A stretch of DNA of 64,000 bases, from assembly GCA_050012855.1 (NCBI GenBank), contig JBEKGJ010000019.1:1-64000 (forward strand), given 5' to 3'. Position numbers and translations under genes: made by a program. The stretch is from JAJXZJ01 sp050012855. Lineage in GTDB: Bacteria > Verrucomicrobiota > Verrucomicrobiia > Limisphaerales > J093. A model generated the notes under the pieces. The model was not told the DNA's origin. It was given only the letters and a program-made list of their open reading frames with translations, and did no database searches. Below are positions 7,518 to 18,978 of the stretch, piece by piece; position 1 is the first letter of the stretch, and every line of letters starts with the position of its first letter.

Positions 7518-8645
7518 ATGAAAGGTAAAATCGCCGTCGCGGTGGTGCTGGTGCTCGTGGTCATGGGCGGGCTCGCCGGGCCCAAAGTGATGCAATTCCG
7601 GAAACTCATCGCCAGCAACAAGGAAATGGTCCAGGCGCCCGAAGTGGTGTCGGCCACCGTGGCCCACGAGGAAAAATGGCAGGGCACCCTCAGCGCCATC
7701 GGCACCGTGACGGCGGTCCAGGGCGTGAATGTCACCACCGAGATTCCCGGCATCCTGAACGTGATCGCGTTTGAATCCGGCGCCACGGTCGCGAAGGGCG
7801 ACCTGCTGGTGCAGTTGGACACGTCCTCCGAGGAGGCGCAGTTGCGCGCGATCGAGGCGCAGGTCGAACTCGGCCGGCTCACCCTGGTCCGCATGCAGGC
7901 GCTCCGGCAGGACAAGACCGTGTCGCAGTCCGATCTCGACACCGCGGACGCGACGCTCAAGCAAGCCCAGGCGAACGCCGACAACATCCGTGCAACGATC
8001 GCCAAGAAGACCATTCGCGCACCCTTCGCCGGCCGGCTCGGCATCCGGTTGATCAACCTCGGACAATACCTGGAGGCCGGCAAACCGATCGTTTCGCTCC
8101 AGGCGTTGACGCCCATCCACGCGGACTTCTCGCTGCCGCAGCAGGAGTTGGCCCGGCTCCAAACCGGGATGAACGTGCATTTGACCACGGACACGTATCC
8201 CGGCCGGGAGTTCGCGGGGTCGCTGACGGCGCTCAACCCGGACCTCGACGCCTCGACGCGCAGCGTGGGACTCCAGGCCACCTTCGAGAATGCCGACCAG
8301 GTCCTGCGGCCCGGCATGTTCGGCCGCGTCGAAGTCTTGCTGCCGGAAGAGGAAACCGTGCTCGTGATTCCCGCCACGGCCGTGCTCAGCGCCCCCTACG
8401 GCGACTCGGTCTATGTGATCGAGCCTGGCGCCAGCCAGGCCGGCAAGGCCGGCTCGGTGGTGCGCCAGCAGTTCATCCGCACCGGGCACGCCCGCGGCGA
8501 CCTGTTGAGCGTCGTGTCCGGCCTGAAGCCGGGCGAGAAGATCGTCAGCGCCGGCGTGTTCAAGCTGCGCAACCGCATGGCCGTGGAGGAGGACAACACG
8601 CTGTCGCCGAAAGCCTCCGCCACCCCCCGGCCCAGCGACAGTTAA
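7518..8645 (+). CDS. RND efflux periplasmic adaptor (membrane fusion protein)
   Basis: The frame is open upstream to 6144, but ATG 7518 gives a normal 375-residue adaptor starting MKGKIAVAVVLVLVV, an inner-membrane anchor. It is followed by a lipoyl/barrel-sandwich half (VTTEIPGILNVIAFESGATV), a helical hairpin (about residues 100-155), the second lipoyl half (KKTIRAPFAGRLG), a beta-barrel domain and a membrane-proximal domain ending near residue 350. This matches AcrA/MexE-type adaptors. It joins the inner-membrane pump encoded 15 bases downstream to an outer-membrane channel, which is not encoded in this window. Confidence 0.9.
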   Translation: MKGKIAVAVVLVLVVMGGLAGPKVMQFRKLIASNKEMVQAPEVVSATVAHEEKWQGTLSAIGTVTAVQGVNVTTEIPGILNVIAFESGATVAKGDLLVQLDTSSEEAQLRAIEAQVELGRLTLVRMQALRQDKTVSQSDLDTADATLKQAQANADNIRATIAKKTIRAPFAGRLGIRLINLGQYLEAGKPIVSLQALTPIHADFSLPQQELARLQTGMNVHLTTDTYPGREFAGSLTALNPDLDASTRSVGLQATFENADQVLRPGMFGRVEVLLPEEETVLVIPATAVLSAPYGDSVYVIEPGASQAGKAGSVVRQQFIRTGHARGDLLSVVSGLKPGEKIVSAGVFKLRNRMAVEEDNTLSPKASATPRPSDS

Positions 8646-8660
8646 GGTCCGGGAGTCGTC

Positions 8661-11600
8661 ATGAAGTCGTTTACTGACCTTTTCATCCGGCGGCCCATTC
8701 TGGCGCTGGTGGTGAACCTGGTGATCGTCATCGCCGGAGTCCAGGCCATCCGAAACCTGACGGTCCGGCAATACCCGCGCAGCGAAAACGCCACCATCAC
8801 CGTGACCACGGTGTACGTGGGCGCCAGCGCGGACCTGGTGCGCGGTTTCATCACCACGCCGCTCGAACGGACCATCGCCGCGGCCGATGGAATTGATTAC
8901 CTCTCGTCTTCGAGCACGCTCGGCCTTTCCACCATCACCGCCCGGCTCAAGCTCAACTACGACGCGAACAAGGCGTTGGCGGAAATCAGCTCGAAGGTGG
9001 ACCAGGTGCGCAACGATCTGCCGCCCGAGGCCCAGGTGCCGGTCATCAACATCACCTCGGCCGATTCCCAGTTCGCCTCGGCCTATCTGAATTTCACTTC
9101 CGACATCCTCGAGGCCAACCAGATCACCGATTACCTGGTGCGGGTGGTCCAGCCCCGGCTTTCGGCGCTGGCGGGGGTGCAGCGCGCCGACATTCTGGGC
9201 GGCCGCACCTTTGCGATGCGGATCTGGCTCAAGCCCGATCGCATGGCCGCCTTCAACATCAACCCGTCCCAGGTGCGGGATGCGCTGGCGGCGAACAACT
9301 TCCTCTCCGCCATCGGCCAGACCAAGGGCTCGCTGATCCAGGTCAACCTGACCGCGAACACGGACCTGCGGTCGGTCGAGGAGTTCCGCAACCTCGTCGT
9401 GCGCCAGGAGGGCGACCGCCTGGTACGGTTGCGCGACCTCGCCGACGTGGTGCTGGGGGCGGAGAACTACGACGCCGAAGTGCGGTTCGGCGGCGCGCGC
9501 GCGGTCTTCATGGGCATCTGGCCGCTGCCCAACGCGAACTCGCTCGAGGTCATCCAGCGGGTGCGCGCCGAACTGGCCTCGATCCAGAAGGAACTGCCGA
9601 CCGGGCTGACGGGCGGCATGGCCTACGACGCAACGAAGTACATTGACGACGCGATTCATGAAGTGTTGAAGACGCTGAGCGAAACCCTGCTGATCGTGGC
9701 GATCGTAATCTTCCTGTTCCTCGGCTCGCTGCGTTCGGTGTTGGTCCCGCTGGTGGCCATCCCGGTCTCGCTCATCGGCGCCGTGTTCCTCATGCAGGTT
9801 TTCGGTTTCAGCCTCAATCTGCTCACGCTGCTGGCGATTGTGTTGTCCGTCGGACTCGTGGTGGACGACGCCATCGTGATCGTCGAGAACGTGGAACGGC
9901 ATATTCGGGAAGGCCAGTTGCCCGTGAAGGCGGCGGTGTTGGGCGCGCGCGAACTGGTCAGCCCGGTCATCGCCATGACCATCACCCTGGCGGCGGTGTA
10001 CGCCCCGATCGGCCTGCAAGGCGGGCTGACGGGTTCCCTGTTCCGCGAATTTGCCTTCACCCTGGCGGGCGCCGTGTTCATCTCCGGCATCGTGGCCCTC
10101 ACCCTTTCGCCCGTGATGTCGTCGCGGCTGCTGGATCCCGGACGCGAGGAGCACGGACTGGTGGGCCGGATCAACCGCGACTTCGACCGTCTCCGGCGGG
10201 CGTATGGCCGGGTGCTTAACGTCACGCTCTCGGCGCGGCCAGCCGTTTATGTCGTCTGGATCGTGTTGAGCCTGCTGGCGATCCCGATGTTTGTGATGGC
10301 GCCCAAGGAACTGGCCCCGCTCGAGGACCAGGGATTCGTCATGGGCGTCGTCGAGGCCCCGGCCGATGCGACAATTGACCAGACGGTCTTCTACACCGAG
10401 GCGCTCAACCGCGAGTTGCTCAGCGTTCCGGAGGCCGCCCAGACGTTCCAAATCACGTTTCCCGACAACGGCTTCAGCGGCCTCGTGCTCAAACCGTGGG
10501 GCGAACGCAAGCGCACGGCGTTTCAGATCACGCCCTGGTTGCAGCCGAAGGTCAATCGCATCACCGGCATTCGCACGTTCGTGGCGCTGCCCCCGGCGCT
10601 GCCGGGCGGAGGCCAGTTCCCGGTGGAGATGGTCATTGTCGCCACCGCCGAGCCCGAGACGATCCTGAAGTTCGCCGAGCAGTTGCAGGCCAAGGCGGCC
10701 GCCAGCGGCATGTTTGCTTTTCCACCGCAGATTGACACGAAGATTGACCAGCCGCAGATCGAGGTTCAACTGGACCGCGACAAGGTGGCCGCCCTCGGCC
10801 TGAACATGGCGGACGTGGGCGCCGACCTCGGCACCTTGGTGGGCGGCAACTACGTGAATCGTTTCAGCTTCGATGGCCGAAGCTACAAGGTGATTCCGCA
10901 GGTCAAGCGGATCGAACGCCTCAACGCCGACCAGCTTGAGCGCACCTATGTGAAGGGACCAAGCGGGCGCCTGGTGCCGTTGAGCACCTTCGCCACGCTC
11001 AAGAAGACCGTGCAACCGCGCTCGCTGAACCGGTTCCAGCAGTTCAACGCGGTGAAACTCAGCGGGGTTGCCATCCGCCCATTGGACGAGGCGCTCCGAT
11101 TCCTGGAGGACGAGGCGGCGCGGATTCTGCCCAAGGGTTACAAGCTGGATTACACCGGCGAATCGCGGCAACTGCGGGTCGAAGGCACCAAGTTCCTGCC
11201 GGCGTTCCTGCTCGCGATGACCTTGATCTTCCTGGTGCTGGCCGCCCAGTTCAACAGCTTCCGCGATCCCCTCATCATCCTGCTCGGTTCGGTACCGCTG
11301 GCCATGTTCGGCGCGCTGATCTTCAGCTTCCTCAAGATGCCCGGCCAGGGCACGCCGTTCTTTACCAACGGGTGGACCACCACGCTGAACATTTATTCGC
11401 AGGTCGGGCTGGTCACCCTTGTCGGCCTGGTTTCCAAGAACGGCATTCTGATCGTGCAATTCGCCAACGAACTGCAACGCACCGGCCTGACGAAACTCGA
11501 GGCCGTGCGGCAGGCCGCGCTGGTCCGGCTGCGTCCGGTGTTGATGACCAGCGCCGCCACCATCTGCGGCCACTTCCCGCTCACGCTGGTCAGCGGCGCC

Positions 11601-11810
11601 GGCGCGGCAGCGCGGAATTCCATCGGCATCACCATCGTGGCGGGCATGAGCCTGGGCACGATCTTCACGCTGCTGGTGATTCCTTCGATCTACGTGCTGA
11701 TCGCCCGCCAGCACGCGGGCGAGGAGCCCGGCGCCATCGCCCGGGACTTCGAGCAGGCCGCCCACGACCACACCGGCGGCCCGCTGGCTCTGGCGGCCGC
11801 GCCAAAATGA
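8661..11810 (+). CDS. RND multidrug efflux pump, HAE1 family
   Basis: At 1049 residues it has the standard size and two-fold repeat of AcrB/MexF pumps: TM1, a large periplasmic loop, TM2-6, TM7, a second loop and TM8-12. The TM4 sequence VGLVVDDAIVIVENVERHI carries the paired Asp residues needed for proton relay, and the family pattern recurs around FLVLAAQFNSFRDPLIIL in TM8-9. It starts 15 bases after the adaptor gene and is surely co-transcribed with it. Substrates are unknown; the family exports antibiotics, detergents and dyes. No local repressor gene is visible, so regulation is unclear. Confidence 0.93.
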   Translation: MKSFTDLFIRRPILALVVNLVIVIAGVQAIRNLTVRQYPRSENATITVTTVYVGASADLVRGFITTPLERTIAAADGIDYLSSSSTLGLSTITARLKLNYDANKALAEISSKVDQVRNDLPPEAQVPVINITSADSQFASAYLNFTSDILEANQITDYLVRVVQPRLSALAGVQRADILGGRTFAMRIWLKPDRMAAFNINPSQVRDALAANNFLSAIGQTKGSLIQVNLTANTDLRSVEEFRNLVVRQEGDRLVRLRDLADVVLGAENYDAEVRFGGARAVFMGIWPLPNANSLEVIQRVRAELASIQKELPTGLTGGMAYDATKYIDDAIHEVLKTLSETLLIVAIVIFLFLGSLRSVLVPLVAIPVSLIGAVFLMQVFGFSLNLLTLLAIVLSVGLVVDDAIVIVENVERHIREGQLPVKAAVLGARELVSPVIAMTITLAAVYAPIGLQGGLTGSLFREFAFTLAGAVFISGIVALTLSPVMSSRLLDPGREEHGLVGRINRDFDRLRRAYGRVLNVTLSARPAVYVVWIVLSLLAIPMFVMAPKELAPLEDQGFVMGVVEAPADATIDQTVFYTEALNRELLSVPEAAQTFQITFPDNGFSGLVLKPWGERKRTAFQITPWLQPKVNRITGIRTFVALPPALPGGGQFPVEMVIVATAEPETILKFAEQLQAKAAASGMFAFPPQIDTKIDQPQIEVQLDRDKVAALGLNMADVGADLGTLVGGNYVNRFSFDGRSYKVIPQVKRIERLNADQLERTYVKGPSGRLVPLSTFATLKKTVQPRSLNRFQQFNAVKLSGVAIRPLDEALRFLEDEAARILPKGYKLDYTGESRQLRVEGTKFLPAFLLAMTLIFLVLAAQFNSFRDPLIILLGSVPLAMFGALIFSFLKMPGQGTPFFTNGWTTTLNIYSQVGLVTLVGLVSKNGILIVQFANELQRTGLTKLEAVRQAALVRLRPVLMTSAATICGHFPLTLVSGAGAAARNSIGITIVAGMSLGTIFTLLVIPSIYVLIARQHAGEEPGAIARDFEQAAHDHTGGPLALAAAPK

Positions 11811-11943
11811 GCCGCGCCCCCGGCATCCTCCCGACCGAAGAGCGGTGTCGCCGTGAGTGAGGCCGGGGGGCTTTGCATCCACGCGCAGGATTGCAAATTG
11901 TCGTGCCGGTGATACATGCTCTTTTAGTTGTGAGTGAGTAATT

Positions 11944-12297
11944 ATGCCCACATATCATTACATCTGCGAAAAGTGCGGACACGAGTTTGACTACTTTCAG
12001 TCCATGAACGACAGACCTTTGCGGCTCTGTCTGCGAGATAATTGCGGCCGGAAAACGTGGGGCAAGGGCCGCGTCCGACGCGAAGTGGGCACGGGCGCCG
12101 GCTTCCTTTTCAAGGGCGCGGGTTTCTACGCGACCGATTATCGCAGCGCCACTTACCAGAAGGGAGCCAAGGAAGCCGCCGCCAGCAACGCGGCCGGCGA
12201 CAAGGCCAAACCCGGCGCGGGCGGAAACGACACCGCCAAGCCGGCCAAAACCGACAGCCCAGCGCCGACGAAACCCGCCGGCGACGGCGCGAAATAG
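11944..12297 (+). CDS. FmdB/CxxC-CxxC zinc-ribbon protein
   Basis: The 117-residue protein opens MPTYHYICEKCGHEFDYFQS and continues with LCLRDNCG, the CxxC...CxxxxC-type ribbon of the FmdB regulatory family. Residues 1-70 form the ribbon and a GFYATDY segment; the remaining 45 residues are Ala, Lys and Pro rich and probably disordered, which is common in Verrucomicrobiota homologues. The role is not established; FmdB-like proteins have been linked to regulation of amidase and formamidase genes. The next gene starts two bases after its stop, so they form an operon. Confidence 0.85.
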   Translation: MPTYHYICEKCGHEFDYFQSMNDRPLRLCLRDNCGRKTWGKGRVRREVGTGAGFLFKGAGFYATDYRSATYQKGAKEAAASNAAGDKAKPGAGGNDTAKPAKTDSPAPTKPAGDGAK

Positions 12298-12298
12298 C

Positions 12299-13765
12299 AT
12301 GATGACGTGCGCCCGACGACCCTTCCGGACGCTGCCTGCCGGGCTGTGGGTGACGCTGGCGTGGCTGGCCGCGGCGGGTGGCTGGCTGGAGGCGGCCGCG
12401 ACCGACGGGCCCGGGTTCCCGCACCAGCCCACCATCTACAGTCGCTCTGGCCAGTTCGTCATCCACAGCCGGCAGTTCACCACGCCGACCCTGCGGCAAC
12501 CCCTCGGCGCCACGAACCGCGCCTACGTCGTAATCCAGCCCGACGCCCTGGCAGTGTCGGCGGAGCGGGTCAAGCAACGGTTGTTGGGCGAACTGGCGGC
12601 GCCCGACCGGTGGCGCAATCGGATTCATCTGTTAATCGTGAAGGGAGACCAAGTCGCCGCGCCCCCGGTCCCGATGGCCGCCCTGTTTTCCGACGGTTGG
12701 CAGTATAGTCTTCGGGTTCCCGAGCGGGTCGAAGCCGGGGCGCTGGTGCGCGCGCTCGTCGAGGTGCTCCTGATGGAAATCGCCAACCGCTACCCGGGTT
12801 CGCACCCGCCCGAAATCCCGCGCTGGCTGGCGGATGGGCTCGCCGGCCTCATGCTGACGGAAGTGGGCCCCGATCTGGTGCCGCAGAGCAACGACCTGCT
12901 GGATCGGCTCGCGAATGGCTGGGGCCAGTTGCGCGAGAACACGCGCGTGGGGCGTTACTTTGGGCGCGACACGGAATTGCGGAACTTTCTACAGCAGCAT
13001 CCGCCCCTGACCTTCAATGACCTGACGTTGCCACCGCCCGAGGTCCTGGCAGGCAACCAGCGCAATGTGTTTGAGGCTTGTTCGCAGTTGCTCGTGCAGG
13101 AACTGCTCCGCCTGCCCAACGGCCGGGCCTTGTGCTGGGAAATGCTGGCGCGGCTCACGCAGTCCTTCAACTGGCAGACGGCTTTCATGCGGACTTATGG
13201 ACGGTATTTTCCGCAGATGGTGGACGTGGAGAAATGGTGGGCGGTAACCCTGCTCCAGTTTTCCGGCCGCGAGGCGGCGAACAATTGGTCCCGGGCCGCC
13301 ACCCTACAGGAACTCGACCAGGTGCTCGGCGTGCCGGTGGCGGTGCGCCCCAGCCGGGAGGCCGCGCCCGAAAACGCGGTCGTGCCGATTCAACGGGCCG
13401 TCGCCGAACTGCCGCTGCCGCAGCAGGCGCGCGTGCTCCGCACCAAGATCGGGCAGTTGGAGATGTTGCAGGCCAACGCCGCACCGGAACTCGTGCCGCT
13501 CGTCACCGGCTACCTCGTGGCCATCCAAGAATACCTGGCCGAGCGCGCCGGAGCCAGCACCAGCCTGGGCGAAAAGGGTCGGCCCGCGGCCAACGTCCCG
13601 CTGACCTTGCGCCGCCTCACCCTGCGCCTGGCCGCCCTCGACACGGAGCGCGCGACGGCGACGCAGGCGCCGCAGCCCAATCCGCCGGCGGGCGGAAAAG
13701 TCTCCGCCCCGACGCCGGTGGCGGTGGGGAAAGCTTCGCGGGCGGCCCCGGCGGGCGCACGGTGA
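12299..13765 (+). CDS. Secreted protein with degenerate gluzincin-like region
   Basis: This 488-residue protein has an N-terminal signal peptide (hydrophobic residues about 12-33, ending near EAAA) and no other membrane segment, so it is exported. The middle part, LLMEIANRYPG...IPRWLADGLAGLML, has the shape of a peptidase MA helix pair, in which HExxH would be followed by an E..A..L helix, but the His residues are absent (LMEIA). I therefore read it as a non-catalytic relative of such peptidases. The C-terminal 150 residues are helical, ending in an Ala/Pro-rich tail. It follows the FmdB gene by one base. The exact family is unknown to me. Confidence 0.6.
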   Translation: MMTCARRPFRTLPAGLWVTLAWLAAAGGWLEAAATDGPGFPHQPTIYSRSGQFVIHSRQFTTPTLRQPLGATNRAYVVIQPDALAVSAERVKQRLLGELAAPDRWRNRIHLLIVKGDQVAAPPVPMAALFSDGWQYSLRVPERVEAGALVRALVEVLLMEIANRYPGSHPPEIPRWLADGLAGLMLTEVGPDLVPQSNDLLDRLANGWGQLRENTRVGRYFGRDTELRNFLQQHPPLTFNDLTLPPPEVLAGNQRNVFEACSQLLVQELLRLPNGRALCWEMLARLTQSFNWQTAFMRTYGRYFPQMVDVEKWWAVTLLQFSGREAANNWSRAATLQELDQVLGVPVAVRPSREAAPENAVVPIQRAVAELPLPQQARVLRTKIGQLEMLQANAAPELVPLVTGYLVAIQEYLAERAGASTSLGEKGRPAANVPLTLRRLTLRLAALDTERATATQAPQPNPPAGGKVSAPTPVAVGKASRAAPAGAR

Positions 13766-13832
13766 CCGGCGGCACGGGGCACGAGAGCACATTTGGCTTG
13801 GAAGCCGGCGAAACTCATTTTAACTTCGGGTC

Positions 13833-14120
13833 ATGTCGAAGACATCCGGCAAGCACCGGCAGGCGATCATGCTTGGCGTCGGCCTTGACACCGACGGACA
13901 CAAGCGGCTGACAACGGGGCCGAATTTTGCCCTGGTCGGCGGCACCGCGGAGACGCACGAGTCCATGACCGAAACCGCCCTCAAGATCAACGAGAAGCTC
14001 GCCGAGCGTGGCAAGCGCCTCGAAGAGGTGTGCCCGCAGGAATTCGACGACATCGCCCAGTCGGTGGGACTGCAGCGCCATGAACCGCGAACCGGCCCCC
14101 GGCCCCCGGCCACCAACTGA
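13833..14120 (+). CDS. Small conserved-looking hypothetical protein
   Basis: This 95-residue, soluble, charged protein includes GVGLDTDGHKRLTTGPNF and TETALKINEKLAERGKRLEE, an extended segment followed by an amphipathic helix. The C-terminal 20 residues are Pro/Arg rich. No domain is recognised. It lies between the secreted protein gene and the promoter of the complex I operon and could be a single gene. Codon use fits the neighbours, so I believe it is real. Confidence 0.6.
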   Translation: MSKTSGKHRQAIMLGVGLDTDGHKRLTTGPNFALVGGTAETHESMTETALKINEKLAERGKRLEEVCPQEFDDIAQSVGLQRHEPRTGPRPPATN

Positions 14121-14135
14121 CCGGCACCGCCCCGC

Positions 14136-14164
14136 TTGACGTGCCGCGCGGGCGCTCCTAGGGT
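14136..14164 (+). promoter_or_regulatory. Candidate promoter of the nuo operon
   Basis: TTGACG (14136-14141), a 17-base spacer and TAGGGT (14159-14164) precede nuoA by about 48 bases. The -35 is good and the -10 weak, which is usual for high-GC genomes. Confidence 0.4.
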
Positions 14165-14211
14165 TGGTCCCTGCGTGCGCGGGAGAATGCGGCGCGGGTT
14201 AAGCAAACGAT

Positions 14212-14589
14212 ATGCCGGATAACGGTCATCCTTATTTGTTCCTGGCCCTCTTTGTCGGCATCGGGGCGGCTTTCTGCCTGGGAATGCTGGGCCTGGCCCG
14301 GCTCTGGGCGGCGCTGGTGTCCCCGGCCAAACCCGGCCCTTCCAAGAACGCCCCCTACGAATGCAGCGTCGAAGCGCGCGGCGATGCCTGGGTGCGGTTC
14401 CGTTCCGCTTATTACCTGTATGCAATCATCTTTCTGATCTTCGATGTGGAGACGGTGTTTCTGCTGCCGTTTGCGGTGGCCTTCACGCGTCTGTCGGCCG
14501 GGGCGTTTGTGGCGATGATGGTGTTCCTGTTGCTGCTGGTGGAGGGGCTGGTCTGGGCCTGGCGGAAAGGCGTGCTGGCATGGCACTGA
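14212..14589 (+). CDS. nuoA: NADH-quinone oxidoreductase subunit A
   Basis: The 125-residue protein has three membrane helices and the NuoA hallmarks: an ECSVEARGDAWVRFRS loop after TM1 and IIFLIFDVETVFLLPF in TM2, whose acidic residues line the quinone-proton coupling region. It is the first gene of a 12-gene operon that runs to 26445. The subunit sits at the junction of the membrane arm and the peripheral arm of complex I. The next gene, nuoB, begins 37 bases downstream. Confidence 0.95.
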   Translation: MPDNGHPYLFLALFVGIGAAFCLGMLGLARLWAALVSPAKPGPSKNAPYECSVEARGDAWVRFRSAYYLYAIIFLIFDVETVFLLPFAVAFTRLSAGAFVAMMVFLLLLVEGLVWAWRKGVLAWH

Positions 14590-14626
14590 CCCGCCCCAAC
14601 GGATCGCCGGCACCGGGAGGCGACCC

Positions 14627-15247
<621 letters not shown>

Positions 15248-15286
15248 GCGGCAGCGCGGGAACGTCCATTTGAGCTGAATCGTTTC

Positions 15287-15918
15287 GTGGAAAACCTGGA
15301 AGCCATCAAAGCGCGTTTGGAATCGCTCGTCCCCGGTGCGCAACTGGCCGTCGTGCCGAACAGCGCGGTCCCCGCGGCGGCTTCCCTGGCCGTGGACCCC
15401 GCGCACGCGGTCGCCGTGGCCCGGTTCCTGCGCGACGATCCCGGGCTCCGGCTCGACTTCTGTTCCAACGTCACCGGCGTGGACTGGCTCGAAGCGGTCG
15501 TCAAGGAGAAGGTCAAGTCGCGCAAGCTGGTTGACGGGATGGAGAAGGAGGTCGAGGAAACCGTCGAGCACAAGCGCCCCGGCTATCTGGAGGCGGTGTA
15601 TCATCTCTACTCGGTGGAACTGAAACACGGGCCGCTGGTGTTGCGGCAGCGCACGGCCAACCGCATGGATCAGGTGCGCGTGACCTCCCTCACGCCGGTC
15701 TGGCGCAGCGCCGAGTTCCAGGAACGCGAAGCCTACGATCTCTTCGGGATTCTCTTCGACGGTCATCCGGACCTCCGCCGCATCCTGATGTGGGAGGAGT
15801 TTCAGGATCATCCGATGCGGAAGGATTATGTGGAGCCGGACGACTTCGAGTACGAGCCCACGCCGCACAACGAGGTGCTGGCGAAGGCCCGGCGCCATTA
15901 TCCGTTGGAGGAGCGCGC

Positions 15919-15922
<4 letters not shown>
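15287..15922 (+). CDS. nuoC: NADH-quinone oxidoreductase subunit C
   Basis: The 211-residue 30-kDa-type subunit starts at GTG 15287 and ends with the signature EREAYDLFGILFDGHPDLRR (residues about 145-164) and a short charged tail. Residues 75-100 contain a Lys/Glu-rich insertion that is not part of the core fold. NuoC and NuoD are separate, unlike the fused E. coli protein. The stop overlaps the nuoD ATG. Confidence 0.93.
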
Positions 15923-17162
<1,240 letters not shown>

Positions 17163-17166
<4 letters not shown>

Positions 17167-17774
17167 GTCTGTTGGGGGCCGGCATCATCAAGGGCCTGGT
17201 CGAAACGGCCCGGAATTTCGTGGGCAGCTACCATGACCCGGAGCGGTTGACGACCGTCGAGTATCCGGAGGAACGGCTGGCGCTGCCCGAGAACGCGCGC
17301 AGCTTTCCGATGCTCATCTTCGACAACGACCCGGTCAAGGGGCTCCGGTGCGTGGCCTGCAAGATTTGCGAGAAGGAATGCCCGCCGCAGTGCATCTACA
17401 TTGTCCAGGACCGGGACCCGCGGGGCAAGCCGCTCAAATTCCCGCGCATCTTCGACATTGACCTCTCGGTTTGCATGAGCTGCCAGATCTGCGTCGAGGT
17501 GTGCCCGTTCGACGCGATCAAGATGAACACCGAGTTCGAGTTGAGCACGGAGGATCGCTTCGGCGGGCTGATCCTGCGCCGGGAGGACCTGGCGAAGTCG
17601 AACGAATACTACCTCGAAATCCACCCGACCGAGGCGGCCGAAACGGATGCCCGTCTCGCCGCTGAAAACGCCAAGGCAGAAGCCAAGTCCAGGGCGCCCG
17701 CGCCGGCAACGCCCGCGCCTCCGGCGGCCCTTCCAAAACCGCCCGCCGCGGCGAGCCCCGCCCCAACCACCTGA
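17163..17774 (+). CDS. nuoI: NADH-quinone oxidoreductase subunit I (2x 4Fe-4S)
   Basis: The start at ATG 17163 overlaps the nuoD stop (ATGA), giving 203 residues. Two ferredoxin motifs, CVACKICEKECP and CMSCQICVEVCP, bind the N6a and N6b clusters that carry electrons to NuoB. The last 50 residues are Ala/Pro/Lys rich and likely disordered; that tail is longer than usual. Position is unusual compared with E. coli order, with nuoI before nuoH and no nuoE, F or G between nuoD and nuoI. Confidence 0.94.
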
Positions 17775-17777
17775 GCC

Positions 17778-18974
17778 ATGGCGAACGCGCTCGACCAGAT
17801 TTTTGTCAACCTCAAGCACTGGCTGCTGGCCTGGTTTCCATCGGCCTGGCAGCCGCTGATTTCGATGGTCATCTCCGCCGCGGCGATCATCGCTGTGTTC
17901 GGCTCGCTGTTCGCTGTCACCACGCTCGCCGAACGGAAGGGCCTCGGCCGGATTCAGAACCGGCCCGGCCCGAACCGGGTGGGCCCTTTCGGCATTTTGC
18001 AGCCGCTGGCGGATGCCGTGAAGATGCTCACCAAGGAGAGCATCATGCCGCAGGTGGCGGACCGGTTCATCTTTTTCCTGGCGCCTACGATGATGCTCAT
18101 CCCCACCTTGCTCTCCTTCGCGGTGCTCCCCTACGGCCGCAACATGGCGGCGGTGGACTTCGACGCCGGGCTGCTGTTTTTCTTCGCCGTCGGCGCCAGC
18201 ATTGAGATGTCCGTGTTCATGGCCGGCTGGTCGAGCCGCAACAAGCTCGCCCTGCTCGGCGCGATGCGCGCCATCGCCCAGATGATCTGTTACGAGCTGC
18301 CGCTGATCCTCTCGAGTGTGACGGTGGTGATGGTGACAGGCTCGCTGTCGCTGGGACAGATTGTGGACAGCCAGGCCGGCTTTCATGGTGGCTGGCTGGC
18401 GCGCTGGCACGTTTTCACGCCCTGGGGTCTGGCGGGGTTCCTCCTGTTCATGACCGCCGCCACCGCCGAGTCCAACCGCGCGCCCTTCGACCTGCCGGAG
18501 GGCGAATCCGAACTCGTGGCCGGCCATCTCATCGAATACTCGGGGTTCAAATACGCGTTGTTTTTCATGGGCGAGTACTTCGGAATGATGGCGGTGAGCG
18601 GACTCGGCATCACGCTGTTCCTCGGCGGCTGGCGGGCGCCGGTGGCCGGTCTGGACTGGGTGCCGTCCTATCTGTGGTTCTTCGGCAAGCTGGGGGTCTG
18701 CATCGCGGTGTTCATCTGGGTGCGGGGAACGCTGCCGCGGTTGCGGGCCGACCAGTTGATGAACTTCGCCTGGAAGTTCATGCTGCCGCTGACGTTGATC
18801 AACCTCGTCGCGGCCGCGGTCTGGCACTACACCGGGGTTTGGAGTTTCGGCGGGGCGGCGGCGGTGCGCTGGCTGCTGGGGGCGGCCCTAATCGGCGTGC
18901 CCTATGTCGTGCTCGGGCGGGCGCTCTACACCGGGCACGGCCACGGACCGCGCACCTACCGTTACGCCACCTGA
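17778..18974 (+). CDS. nuoH: NADH-quinone oxidoreductase subunit H
   Basis: NuoH forms the membrane part of the quinone chamber. The 398-residue protein carries ERKGLGRIQNRPGPNRVGP after TM1, AIAQMICYELPLILS, NRAPFDLPEGESELVAGH and GFKYALFFMGEY, all family signatures with the conserved acidic residues of the E-channel. It is longer than the E. coli protein (about 325) because of extra hydrophobic sequence near the C-terminus. It starts three bases after the nuoI stop. Confidence 0.95.
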   Translation: MANALDQIFVNLKHWLLAWFPSAWQPLISMVISAAAIIAVFGSLFAVTTLAERKGLGRIQNRPGPNRVGPFGILQPLADAVKMLTKESIMPQVADRFIFFLAPTMMLIPTLLSFAVLPYGRNMAAVDFDAGLLFFFAVGASIEMSVFMAGWSSRNKLALLGAMRAIAQMICYELPLILSSVTVVMVTGSLSLGQIVDSQAGFHGGWLARWHVFTPWGLAGFLLFMTAATAESNRAPFDLPEGESELVAGHLIEYSGFKYALFFMGEYFGMMAVSGLGITLFLGGWRAPVAGLDWVPSYLWFFGKLGVCIAVFIWVRGTLPRLRADQLMNFAWKFMLPLTLINLVAAAVWHYTGVWSFGGAAAVRWLLGAALIGVPYVVLGRALYTGHGHGPRTYRYAT

Positions 18975-18978
18975 AACC

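Noticed and set aside
7428..11951. 1507-codon open frame on the minus strand across the RND genes
   Set aside because: It is antisense to two clear RND genes; its translation is His/Gln/Arg/Asp rich with no domain, as expected from the complement of GC-rich coding DNA.
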